The translations under genes and the position numbers were made by a program. Of a DNA stretch of 35,659 bases, positions 7,365 to 15,454 are shown in pieces. Within the stretch, counting starts at the first letter, position 1; every line of letters starts with the position of its first letter. This DNA comes from Kitasatospora griseola (GTDB taxonomy: Bacteria; Actinomycetota; Actinomycetes; Streptomycetales; Streptomycetaceae): NCBI RefSeq assembly GCF_014648555.1, contig NZ_BMRI01000034.1:47782-83440 (forward strand), in the 5' to 3' direction. Below the pieces are notes generated by a model. It was not told the DNA's origin and did no database searches. It saw nothing but the letters and a program-made list of their open reading frames with translations.

Positions 7365-9401
7365 GTGGCGGGGCAGCTGGCGGTGTGGGAGTCGAGGCTG
7401 GAGTCGGTGGTGGTGCACGCGGTGGGTGCGGTGTGCCGTCGCCGCGCGTCGGGTGAACTACCGGCGGACGGCCGGGTGCGGGTGACGGGGCTGCCGCGGC
7501 TCGCCGCGGAGGGTTCGCTGCGAGTGCGGGTGCTGTCCGGCGGGGCGCGGGTCGTGGAGGCCCGTGTCGAGCACGTCGAGAGCGTCCGTGAGGAGGGCGA
7601 ATCGCCCGCCTGGGAGCGGGAGTTGAAGGAGCTGGGCGCGGAGCGCGACCGCCTGGTGGAGCGTCAGGAGCGGTTGGACGCGCGGATCCGGGAGGTGGCG
7701 GCGCTGCGCCCGGTGTCGCCGCAGCGCCGCCGCGACGAGGGCTTGCGGCGGGCGCCGGCGGACGCGGTGCTGGAGCTGGCGGAGTTCGTGGACGCGCGTC
7801 TCGCGGTGCTGCACGAGCGGGCGGTGGAGCTGGCGCAGCAGGTCGCGTCGGCGGACCACGCGTTCGACGTGGCGTCGGTCCGCGCGCGGCAGCGGTCGAG
7901 CGCCGATCAGCCGGGCGGGGTGGAGTCGTCGGCGCGGGCGGTGGTGACGGTGCGCGGCGCGGGGCCGGTGGAGTTGGAGGTGGAGTACGCGGTGCCGGGC
8001 GCGGTGTGGGTGCCGACGTACCAGTTGGCGCACCGCCGGGGTGAGCGTTCGGCCCGGCTGACGTTGCGGGCGTCGGTGGCGCAGCGCACCGGCGAGGACT
8101 GGTCGGGGGTGCGGCTCGCGCTGTCGACGGCGGACCTGGCCCGGCCGAGCGGGCTGCCGCGGCTGAGTTCGCTGCGGATCGGCCGTCGGCAGCCGGCTCC
8201 GGCGCCGTCGGGGTGGCGGGCGCAGCCGGCGGGGCTGGACGAGCTGTTCGCCGACTGGGTGGGCGCGCAGGTGTCGAAGCCGGTGCCACAGGGGCCGCGG
8301 GCGATCGGCGCGGTGCCGGTGGCTGCGGCGGCGCCGGTGGCTCCGAAGCCGGGCCGTCCGGCGGGCGGTGGTGCGTCCGCGAAGGCCCGACCGGGTTTCG
8401 GCGCGGCGCCCTCGATGCAGCCGCGGTCGATGCCGGCGCCGGCCGCCCCGCAGGGCCCGCCGCCCGCGGGCGCGCCGGCCGAGGCGATGGCGTACGGCGG
8501 TGCGGCGCCCGCGCCGTTCGTGGCGGAGCTGTCCGCCGATACGGCCGCCGACCTGGCCGAGCCCGCCGTCCCGGCGGGGCCGCGTCCGTCCGCGGACCAG
8601 TTGGACTACGCGGGGCTGGTGCTGGCGGGCGCGCAGGAGGAGTCGTTCCGCCGGGGCCGGCTGTTCCCGCGGGGCGAGTCGGCCGCGGCGGGCGCGCTGC
8701 GGGGCGCGGAGGCGGTGGGCGGGCTGCCGCTGCCGGTGTTCGCGGTGCGGCCGCGCGAGTCGGCGGGGTCGTTCGACCACCGGTTCGACGCGGTGGCGCC
8801 GGCCGAGATCCCGTCGGACGGGGTGTGGCACACGGTGGCGGTGGCGGAGCTGCCGGTGGAGGTGGCGACGCGCTACGTGTGCGTGCCGTCGGTGGAGGAG
8901 GCGGTGTACGCGGTGCTGGAGCTGGCGAACGGCACCGCGCACGCGCTGCTGGCGGGGCCGGTGGAGGTGTCGGTCGACGGCGACTTCCTGACGACGGCGG
9001 CGCTGCCGACGCTGGCGCCCGGCGGGGTGCGCGAGGTGGGCCTGGGCCGTGCGGAGGAGGTGCGGGTGGCCCGGCACAGCGAGGTGCGGGAGTCGACGTC
9101 GGGGGTGTTGAACTCGACGGCGGTGCTGGACCACCAGGTGCGGATCGAGTTGGTGAACCGGCTGCCGCACGACGCGTCGGTGGAGGTCCGCGAGCGGGTG
9201 CCGGTGAGCGGCGACGCGGAGGTGCGGGTGGAGGAGCGGCCGGGCTGGTCGCCGCCCGAGGAGCCGACCGCGCAGCTCCCGTCGTCGGCGCGGATCCGGC
9301 GGGTGGTGGTGCCGGCCGGGGGTTCGACGGAGCTGACGGGCGGCTATGTGATCCGGATCCCGGCCGGTAAGGCCGTGGTCGGCGGGAACCGAAGGAGTTG
9401 A
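7365..9401 (+). CDS. DUF4139 (MuiA-type) protein 1
   Basis: About 678 aa. The N-terminal part (VVVHAVGAVCRRR..VTGLPRL) is the DUF4140-like beta domain. A helical, charged region follows at about residues 80-165 (coiled-coil type, ELKELGAERDRLVERQERL). DUF4139 then begins with VEYAVPGAVWVPTY and QRTGEDWSGVRLALST. A Pro/Ala-rich low-complexity insertion of roughly 130 residues (about 280-410) splits DUF4139 before it resumes at SADQLDYAGL. Such proteins were named after a mucoidy inhibitor, but their biochemical role is unknown. GTG 7365 is preferred because AAGGGGGCGAG precedes it. The stop overlaps the ribosome-binding region of the next gene, so the two are coupled. Confidence 0.85.
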   Translation: MAGQLAVWESRLESVVVHAVGAVCRRRASGELPADGRVRVTGLPRLAAEGSLRVRVLSGGARVVEARVEHVESVREEGESPAWERELKELGAERDRLVERQERLDARIREVAALRPVSPQRRRDEGLRRAPADAVLELAEFVDARLAVLHERAVELAQQVASADHAFDVASVRARQRSSADQPGGVESSARAVVTVRGAGPVELEVEYAVPGAVWVPTYQLAHRRGERSARLTLRASVAQRTGEDWSGVRLALSTADLARPSGLPRLSSLRIGRRQPAPAPSGWRAQPAGLDELFADWVGAQVSKPVPQGPRAIGAVPVAAAAPVAPKPGRPAGGGASAKARPGFGAAPSMQPRSMPAPAAPQGPPPAGAPAEAMAYGGAAPAPFVAELSADTAADLAEPAVPAGPRPSADQLDYAGLVLAGAQEESFRRGRLFPRGESAAAGALRGAEAVGGLPLPVFAVRPRESAGSFDHRFDAVAPAEIPSDGVWHTVAVAELPVEVATRYVCVPSVEEAVYAVLELANGTAHALLAGPVEVSVDGDFLTTAALPTLAPGGVREVGLGRAEEVRVARHSEVRESTSGVLNSTAVLDHQVRIELVNRLPHDASVEVRERVPVSGDAEVRVEERPGWSPPEEPTAQLPSSARIRRVVVPAGGSTELTGGYVIRIPAGKAVVGGNRRS

Positions 9402-9403
9402 AC

Positions 9404-10975
9404 GTGGACGAGGAGACGATCGCCCTTCCGGTGACCGCGGTGACGTGCCTGGAGGACCGGGCGCAGCTGGAGCGGACGGCGGAGCTGGCGCTGACGCCGG
9501 GCGTGCACCGGCTGCGGCTGGGCCCGGTGACGGCGCTGGCGGTGGACCGTTCGCTGCACGCGGCGGTGCTGGCCGGGGACGGCGCGCCGACCGAGGCGGC
9601 GAAGGTGCTGGACGTCCGCCTGGTGCGGTCCTGGCAGCCGCCGGCGCCGCTCCCGCCGGGCGCCGACGATTCGGCACTGCGCCGCCGGGTGCACCGGCTG
9701 GAGCGCGAGTACCTGACGGAGTCGCGCCGCCAGGAGCGCCTGGAGGCGCGGCTGGCGCTGCTCGGCCAGCTGGCCGCGGACCTGCTGCGGGAGATCGGCG
9801 AGGGCGCGGGCGTCGGCGAGCTGGAGCAGGCCCGCTGGTCGCGCGAGCTGGACCGGGTGGACGCCGAGCGGGAGTCGTACGGCGAGCAGCTGCGGGCCTC
9901 GCGGATGCGCGCGTCCGAGCTGACGGCGGCCCAGGGGCACGCCGAGCTGGCGCTGTCCCGGGCCGAGGAGGAACCGGTCGAGCTGCTGGCGTTCGTGGAG
10001 CTGTCGGTGGAGTGCGCCGAGCCGGGCCGGTTCCTGGCCCGGGTGGGGCATCTGACGGCGTGCGCGCTGTGGCGGCCCGCGTACCGGGCCGAACTGGCGG
10101 GCGACACGCTGCGGTTGGAGACCGAGGCGGTGGTGTGGCAGCGCACCGGTGAGGACTGGTCGAACGTCGCGCTGACGCTGTCCACGGCCCGTTCCGGGTC
10201 GGCGGGCGAGCCGCCGGCGCTGTTCGAGGACCGGCTGGTGCTGCGGGAGCGCTCGGCGCAGGAGAAGAAGTCCGTCGAGGTGGAGCTGCGCGAGCAGGCG
10301 ATCGCCGACGCGGGCCCGCTGGAGCCGGGCCTGCCGGGCGTGGACGACGGCGGCGAGGTGCGAGTGCTGCGCGCCGCGGAGCCGGTCACGGTGCCCTCGG
10401 ACGGGCGGGCGCACCGGGTGCCGGTGAGCGCGTTCGAGACCGGGGCGCGCAGCGAGTTCGCGGCGGCGCCGGAGCTGTCGGAGCTGGTGACGGAGGTGGT
10501 GTCGTTCCGCAACGCCTCGGGGCACGCGCTGCTGGCCGGCCCGGTGGACCTGGTGCGCGGCTTCGGCTGGACCGGTCGGGGCGCGCTGGAGTTCGCCGCG
10601 GCGGGCGCGCCGGTGCGGCTGGCGTTCGGTTCCACGGACGGCCTGCGGGTGGTGCGGGAGTTCGAGGAGCGCCGCGAGGGCGCCGGCCTGGGCGGCCAGC
10701 GCACCCTGCTGACCCGTACGGTGCGCCTGCACCTGTCACGCTTCTCCGCGCCCGGCGAGGACGCCGAGCAGGTGGTGACGGTCCGCGAGCGGATCCCGGT
10801 CTCCGAGGTGCAGGCGGTGGAGGTGCGGCTGCGCAAGGACCGCTGCGCGCCGCCGCCCGACGAGCTGGACGCCGACGGCATCGCCCGCTGGGAGGTGCCG
10901 CTGCCGCCGGGCGGCCGGCGCACCGTCACGCTGGTGTACGAGGTGTCGGCGGCGGCGAAGGTGGCGGGCCTGTGA
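9404..10975 (+). CDS. DUF4139 (MuiA-type) protein 2
   Basis: About 523 aa, a paralogue of the preceding gene without the long Pro/Ala insertion. Shared landmarks are the N-terminal beta domain (AVTCLEDRAQLER), a central coiled-coil region (RRRVHRLEREYLTESRRQERLEARL), the DUF4139 motif WQRTGEDWSNVALTLSTA, and SGHALLAGPVDL, which matches TAHALLAGPVEV in protein 1. No signal peptide is visible. The GTG at 9404 follows GAAGGAG (9391-9397) by 6 nt and lies 2 nt after the upstream stop; a TTG at 9398 is a poorer choice. Tandem divergence suggests two partners or subunits of one assembly, but this is inference. Confidence 0.85.
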   Translation: MDEETIALPVTAVTCLEDRAQLERTAELALTPGVHRLRLGPVTALAVDRSLHAAVLAGDGAPTEAAKVLDVRLVRSWQPPAPLPPGADDSALRRRVHRLEREYLTESRRQERLEARLALLGQLAADLLREIGEGAGVGELEQARWSRELDRVDAERESYGEQLRASRMRASELTAAQGHAELALSRAEEEPVELLAFVELSVECAEPGRFLARVGHLTACALWRPAYRAELAGDTLRLETEAVVWQRTGEDWSNVALTLSTARSGSAGEPPALFEDRLVLRERSAQEKKSVEVELREQAIADAGPLEPGLPGVDDGGEVRVLRAAEPVTVPSDGRAHRVPVSAFETGARSEFAAAPELSELVTEVVSFRNASGHALLAGPVDLVRGFGWTGRGALEFAAAGAPVRLAFGSTDGLRVVREFEERREGAGLGGQRTLLTRTVRLHLSRFSAPGEDAEQVVTVRERIPVSEVQAVEVRLRKDRCAPPPDELDADGIARWEVPLPPGGRRTVTLVYEVSAAAKVAGL

Positions 10976-11018
10976 GCGGCCGCGCCCGACCGGCCGTCAG
11001 CTCCGGTACAAAAGAGAC

Positions 11019-11381
11019 ATGATCTACCATCTCGCCCCGCTGGACGACTGGCTGCGCGACCCGGGCCGGCCGTACACCGCCGCCTCGCTGCTCACCGAGG
11101 GCTTCCTGCACTGCTCGCCGGACGAGACCACAGTGCTGGCGGTCGCCAACCAGTACTTCCCGGACTCCCCGGATCCGCTGATGGCGCTGCTGATCGAGGA
11201 GAAGCTCGTCGAACCGATGGTGAAGTGGGAGGCGGCCACCGGCGGGCCGCCTCCCGGCAGCACCCCGGGGGTGCTGTTCCCGCACATCTACGGGCGGCTG
11301 AACCGGACGGCCGTGGTGGGCCTGGAGAAGGTGGAGCGCGGCCCGGACGGGCGCTGGGCCGCGCTGCGCCCCTGGAGCTAG
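11019..11381 (+). CDS. DUF952 family protein
   Basis: 120 aa, full length for DUF952. It starts MIYHLAPLDDW and contains EGFLHCS and VANQYFPD, the most conserved parts of the family, then FPHIYGRLN. The molecular function of the family is not established. The ATG at 11019 has no convincing ribosome-binding sequence. TACAAA at 11007-11012 lies where a -10 element of a leaderless transcript would be, so the gene may have its own promoter despite being only 43 nt behind the DUF4139 pair. It is convergent with the HTH regulator, with 5 nt between the stops. Confidence 0.85.
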   Translation: MIYHLAPLDDWLRDPGRPYTAASLLTEGFLHCSPDETTVLAVANQYFPDSPDPLMALLIEEKLVEPMVKWEAATGGPPPGSTPGVLFPHIYGRLNRTAVVGLEKVERGPDGRWAALRPWS

Positions 11382-11386
11382 CCGGG

Positions 11387-12364
11387 CTACAGCCAGCCGC
11401 GCTCGCGGGCCGCCATCCCGGCCTGGAACCGGGTGGTGGCCCCGAGTTCGCGCATCAGGCCCTGCAGGCGGCGCTGGGTGGTGCGGGCGCTCCAGCCGAG
11501 CGAGCGGGCGATCGACTCGTCGGTGAGGCCGGCGGCGAGCAGCCCGAGCAGCTTCAGGTGGTCGGAGTCCGGCCCGGGGCCGTCGCCGCCGCCGATCACG
11601 GTCTGCAGCGGCACGGCCCGCTCCCACTCGGCCTCGAACAGCGCGTCCAGGGCCTGCAGCAGCGCGGACGGGTGGATGACGTACGCGGCGTCCAGGACGC
11701 TGTCGCCGACGCTGATCGGGATGATCGCCATCTTGTCGTCGGCCATCATCATCTTCATCGGCAGCACCGGCCGCACCCGGGCCTCCTCGCCGTCCTCGAC
11801 GCCGGTGAGGATCTCCTGCTCCAGCCGCCCGGGCCAGGCGATCGCCTCCTTGTCGAAGACGGTGCGGATCCGCACCCCGGCCTTGAGCTTGGCCCGCTGC
11901 CGGGGCTGCTGCACGGTCGGGTCCTGCACGTACGGCGGGCAGTCGAAGCCGCGGATCTGGTACTGGCCGGACTCCACCAGGTGCTCCAGCCGCTGGGCGA
12001 TCGCCTCGCCGCCGGTGAGCACCTCCACCGAGTGCGCGGGGTCGGTGTACCGGGACGCCTCCCGGAAGGCGTCCATCAGGCGGTGCATCTCGGCGCGGGC
12101 GGAGCGCAGTTCGGCCTCGCGATGGCCTATCAGGGTGCCGATGGCGACGTCGGGGGCGACCGCCAGGTAACGCTCCCGGTCGACCGGGGCGCGCGTCGCC
12201 ATGCCCTGTTCGGCGAGGCGGTCCAGCGCCTGCCGGCACTGGTCCAGGGTCAGGCCGCAGTGTTCGGCCAGCTCCTGGGCGGTCGACTGCGGCGCGACGA
12301 CCAGCGCGGCGTACACCTGGCCGTCCGGCCGGCCGAGGCCCAGCACGGTGAATGCGTCGAGCAT
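11387..12364 (-). CDS. TrmB/LuxR-type helix-turn-helix transcriptional regulator
   Basis: 325 aa. The N terminus (MLDAFTVLGLGRPDGQVYAALV, then ELAEHCGLTLDQCRQALDRL) forms a TrmB-like winged helix. A central ligand- or sensor-like region with a PLD-like flavour follows (RIRTVFDKEAIAWPG, KMAIIPISVGD). The C terminus (LLGLLAAGLTDESIARSLGWSARTTQRRLQGLMRELG) is a LuxR-type helix-turn-helix. Two-HTH regulators of this layout are common in Streptomyces and often orphan. The ATG at 12364 is preceded by AAGGAAG. It sits downstream of the rluB terminator, so it is probably transcribed separately. No target or ligand can be deduced. Confidence 0.88.
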   Translation of the reverse strand: MLDAFTVLGLGRPDGQVYAALVVAPQSTAQELAEHCGLTLDQCRQALDRLAEQGMATRAPVDRERYLAVAPDVAIGTLIGHREAELRSARAEMHRLMDAFREASRYTDPAHSVEVLTGGEAIAQRLEHLVESGQYQIRGFDCPPYVQDPTVQQPRQRAKLKAGVRIRTVFDKEAIAWPGRLEQEILTGVEDGEEARVRPVLPMKMMMADDKMAIIPISVGDSVLDAAYVIHPSALLQALDALFEAEWERAVPLQTVIGGGDGPGPDSDHLKLLGLLAAGLTDESIARSLGWSARTTQRRLQGLMRELGATTRFQAGMAARERGWL

Positions 12365-12522
12365 GAACTTCCTTCCCCCGCCGCCCCGTCCCCTGACGCG
12401 GTGGCGCACTTCCGCCACGCGCCGGGGCGAACTTCGGTGGCAATCTTCTGCCAACGGGTCGAACGATAGCAAGGCCGCACGGCCCGCCTCGCCGGTCAAG
12501 ACCCGGCAAAGCCTCCGTACAC

Positions 12523-12564
12523 GCCGGGAGCCCGTTCGCCGTGCACGGCGAACGGGCTCCCGGC
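12523..12564. terminator. perfect 42-nt palindrome ending the parA-scp-rluB operon
   Basis: Positions 12523-12564 are completely self-complementary, centred on GTGCAC at 12541-12546. It starts 11 nt downstream of the rluB stop on the minus strand. No U-tract follows. It should form a very stable hairpin or, in DNA, a cruciform. It separates rluB from the HTH regulator gene. Confidence 0.85.
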
Positions 12565-12575
12565 AGGGGCTGCCG

Positions 12576-13844
12576 TTACAGCCCGACCTCGTTCATCAGC
12601 GCCCCGACCTCGGGGTTGGTCAGGCGGCGCAGCCAGCCCGACTTCTGGTCGCCGAGCGAGATCGGCCCGAACGCGGTGCGCACCAGCTTCTCCACCGGGA
12701 AGCCGACCTCGGCCAGCAGGCGACGCACGATGTGCTTGCGGCCCTCGTGCAGAGTCACCTCGACCAGGTAGTTCTTGCCGACGTTCGAGATCACCTTGAA
12801 GCTGTCGGCGCGCGCCCAGCCGTCCTCCAGCTCCACGCCCTTGGCGAGCTGCTTGCCCAGGTCGCGCGGGATCGGACCCTGGATGGCCGCCAGGTACGTC
12901 TTGGTGACGCCGTACTTGGGGTGGGTCAGCCGGTGGGCCAGCTCGCCGTGGTTGGTGAGCAGGATGATGCCCTCGGTCTCGGTGTCCAGCCGACCGACGT
13001 GGAACAGCCGGGTCTCCCGGTTGGTCACGTAGTCGCCCAGGCACTGGCGGCCCTCCGGGTCCTCCATGGTGGAGACCACGCCGGCCGGCTTGTTCAGCGC
13101 GAAGAACAGGTAGGACTGGGTGGCGACGGTCAGCCCGTCGACCTTGATCTCGTCGTTCATCGGGTCGACCCGCAGGCCCTGCTCGACCACGAGCTTGCCG
13201 TTGACCTCGACCCGGCCCTGCGCGATCAGCTCCTCGCAGGCCCGACGGCTGCCCATGCCCGCCCGGGCCAGCACCTTCTGCAGGCGCTCGCCCTCTTCGC
13301 CGACCTGCTTGCCGGGGCCCTCGTGCCGGGCCAGCACCCGGTCCTCGATCTTGCCCTGCAGCTCGCGCGAGCGCTGCGGCTGACGCCGCGGGTCGCCGGG
13401 CGCGCCCTGCCCGTCCCGACGCGGCCGGGGCGCCGCCCCGGGCTTGCGGGTGCTGTACGCGCCGCGCCCCGGCGTCGCGTTCGGGCCGCCGCCGTACTCG
13501 GGGCGGTCGTACTTGCGCTCCTCCGGCCGCAGCGGCCGGTCCGGGTAGCGGCGCTCCTCGCGCCCGCTGCCACCGCGCTGCGAGCCCCCGTACGAGCCCG
13601 AGCCGCCGCCGTACGAGCCCGAGGAGCCCGAACCGCCGCCGTACGAGCCCGAGCCGCCGCGGGACGACCCGCCCCGGCTGCTGCCACCGCCCTGGCCGTA
13701 GGACGACCCGCCGCGACTGCCGCCGCCTCCCTGGCCGTAGGACGACCCGCCGCGGCCACCGCCCTGCTGGCCCCCCCGGCCGCCCTGTCCGCCCCGGCCC
13801 TGACCGCCGCCGCCGCTGTTCCTGCCGTTGCCACTGCTACGCAT
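12576..13844 (-). CDS. rluB: pseudouridine synthase RluB-type with RGG/SYG-rich N-terminal extension
   Basis: 422 aa. The C-terminal ~245 residues are a 23S rRNA pseudouridine synthase: an S4 domain (RLQKVLARAGMGSRRACEELI) and a catalytic domain with FALNKPAGVVST and HVGRLDTETEGIILLTN, the Asp in GRLDTE being catalytic, then EGRKHIVRRLLAEVGFPV. The first ~175 residues are low complexity: Gly/Ser/Tyr/Gln-rich with repeated RGG and SYGQGGG or SYGGGSG blocks, then basic Arg/Pro/Glu-rich sequence. This is much longer than in enterobacterial RluB. The start ATG at 13844 shares its A with the scpB stop (TGATG), so translation is coupled. Confidence 0.93.
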   Translation of the reverse strand: MRSSGNGRNSGGGGQGRGGQGGRGGQQGGGRGGSSYGQGGGGSRGGSSYGQGGGSSRGGSSRGGSGSYGGGSGSSGSYGGGSGSYGGSQRGGSGREERRYPDRPLRPEERKYDRPEYGGGPNATPGRGAYSTRKPGAAPRPRRDGQGAPGDPRRQPQRSRELQGKIEDRVLARHEGPGKQVGEEGERLQKVLARAGMGSRRACEELIAQGRVEVNGKLVVEQGLRVDPMNDEIKVDGLTVATQSYLFFALNKPAGVVSTMEDPEGRQCLGDYVTNRETRLFHVGRLDTETEGIILLTNHGELAHRLTHPKYGVTKTYLAAIQGPIPRDLGKQLAKGVELEDGWARADSFKVISNVGKNYLVEVTLHEGRKHIVRRLLAEVGFPVEKLVRTAFGPISLGDQKSGWLRRLTNPEVGALMNEVGL

Positions 13845-14614
13845 CAAAATGTCCGTACGTCGTTTCCGTCTGGGTCCGGGTCGGCCTGGTTCGGCCCCTC
13901 CTGTGCGGCGGCGACCGCCTGCGCGATCATCGTGCCCTCAAGGGACTCCGTTTCCACGTCGTCGACCTCGGGCAGGAAGGGCGCGAGCTCCGGCAGCTCG
14001 TCCAGGCCGCGCAGCCCCATCCGTTCCAGGAAGTAGTTCGTCGTCCGATACAGGATCGCTCCGGTTTCGGGCTCGGTGCCGGCTTCTTCGACCAGTCCTC
14101 GCTGTACCAGGGTACGCATCACGCCGTCGCAGTTCACACCACGGACCGCGGAAACCCGCCCGCGCGACACCGGCTGCCGGTACGCCACCACCGCCAGAGT
14201 CTCCAACGCGGCCTGCGTGAGCCGGGCCTGCTGCCCGTCCAGGACGAACCGCTCCACCGCCGCCGCACACTCCGCACGGCTGTAGAACCGCCACCCGCCG
14301 GCCACCTGCCGCAGCTCGAAACCGCGCCCCTGCGCGGTGTACTCCGCCGCCAACTCCCGCAGCACAGCAGCCACTTCACCCGCCGACGCGGCCAGCACCG
14401 AGGCCAGCCGGCCCTCCGCCACCGGCTCGTCGGCGACCATCAGCACCGCCTCCAGCGCCGCCCGCAGCGGCACCCCGGCCTCCGCCTCGGGCAGCGCCAG
14501 GACCCGCTCCACCGGCTCCACCCGCTCGCCGTCGGGGTACGCCGACTCCTGCCACTCCCCGGGCCTGGCCTGCCCGGGCAGGCCCAGCGCCCGCCGCGAC
14601 CGCTGCTCCGTCAT
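13844..14614 (-). CDS. scpB: segregation and condensation protein B
   Basis: 256 aa. ScpB is the paired winged-helix subunit of the Smc-ScpA-ScpB condensin. Conserved parts are LRAALEAVLMVADEPV, GGWRFYSR, LTQAALETLAVVAYRQPVSRGRVSAVRGVNCDGVMRTL and the C-terminal TTNYFLERMGLRGLDELPEL. An N-terminal extension of about 45 residues and a short acidic tail lie outside the core. The ATG at 14614 overlaps the scpA stop by 4 nt (ATGA), and its own stop overlaps the rluB start, so scpA-scpB-rluB are translationally coupled. ScpA and ScpB should be made in balanced amounts. Confidence 0.95.
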   Translation of the reverse strand: MTEQRSRRALGLPGQARPGEWQESAYPDGERVEPVERVLALPEAEAGVPLRAALEAVLMVADEPVAEGRLASVLAASAGEVAAVLRELAAEYTAQGRGFELRQVAGGWRFYSRAECAAAVERFVLDGQQARLTQAALETLAVVAYRQPVSRGRVSAVRGVNCDGVMRTLVQRGLVEEAGTEPETGAILYRTTNYFLERMGLRGLDELPELAPFLPEVDDVETESLEGTMIAQAVAAAQEGPNQADPDPDGNDVRTF

Positions 14615-15411
14615 CGGGCACCGCCTTCCTCGCCACCGTCCGCGGGACGGTCGAACTCGTCGGTCACCTCGACCGTCCGGTCCCCCTCGGCGACCCAGCG
14701 CACCACCAGCTCCTCCAGGGCCTGCGGCTGCTCGAACGCCAGCACCTTCTCCCGGTACAGCTCCAGCAGCGCCAGGAACCGCGCCACCACCACCAGCGCG
14801 TTGTCCGCGTCCGCCACCAGCCGCCCGAACGTCGCCTCTCCCAGCGCGCTCAGCCGCTCCACCACCAGCGCCGCCTGCTCCCGCACGCTCACCGGCGGCA
14901 TGTGGATGTGGTCCACGTACACCGCCGGCTTCGGCTTCGGCACGAACGCCCTCGCCGCCAGCTGCGCGAACCGCTCCGGCCCGATCGACAGCACCACCTC
15001 GGGCAGCAGCTGCGCGTGGTGCGGCTCCAGCCCGACCGTCCGCGGCCGCCGCAACGACTCCGCCGCCCACCGCTCGGCGAACAGCTCCGCCACCTTCTTG
15101 TACGCCCGGTATTGCAACAGCCGCGCGAACAGCAGGTCCCGCGCCTCCAGCAGCGCCAGGTCCTCCTCGTCCTCGACCTCCGCCACCGGGAGCAGTCGCG
15201 CCGCCTTCAGGTCCAGCAGCGTCGCCGCCACCACCAGGAACTCGGTCGCCGCGTCCAGGTCCCACTCCGGCCCCATCGCCCGGATGTGCGCCACGAACTC
15301 GTCCGTGACCCGCGACAGCGCCACCTCGGTGACGTCCATCCTGTGCTTCGCGATCAGCCCGAGCAGCAGGTCGAACGGCCCCTCGAAGTTCTCCAACCGG
15401 ACCTGGAACAC
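14611..15411 (-). CDS. scpA: segregation and condensation protein A
   Basis: 266 aa. ScpA is the kleisin that bridges the Smc heads. The N-terminal LENFEGPFDLLLGLIAKHRMDVTEV is the family signature; ATEFLVVAATLLDLKAARLLP follows, and ARFLALLELYREKVLAFEQ is the C-terminal winged-helix part. The start is a GTG at 15411 without a recognisable ribosome-binding site. CAGAAT ends 8 nt upstream, which would fit a -10 element of a leaderless internal promoter, although co-transcription with the RHH gene (43 nt upstream) is equally likely. The stop overlaps scpB by 4 nt. Confidence 0.94.
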   Translation of the reverse strand: MFQVRLENFEGPFDLLLGLIAKHRMDVTEVALSRVTDEFVAHIRAMGPEWDLDAATEFLVVAATLLDLKAARLLPVAEVEDEEDLALLEARDLLFARLLQYRAYKKVAELFAERWAAESLRRPRTVGLEPHHAQLLPEVVLSIGPERFAQLAARAFVPKPKPAVYVDHIHMPPVSVREQAALVVERLSALGEATFGRLVADADNALVVVARFLALLELYREKVLAFEQPQALEELVVRWVAEGDRTVEVTDEFDRPADGGEEGGAR

Positions 15412-15454
15412 AACGGGTAATTCTGGCAGACGAGGAGCGAAAACCGGCCGAGCG

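Noticed and set aside
7458..9677. Minus-strand ORF of 739 codons
   Set aside because: It is Arg/His/Pro-rich shadow sequence antisense to a DUF4139 gene.
7195..10929. Open minus-strand frame extending tyrA upstream to about 1600 codons
   Set aside because: It is antisense to the two DUF4139 genes, which have their own ribosome-binding sites and domains. TyrA has a clean start with its NAD-binding motif at 7194.
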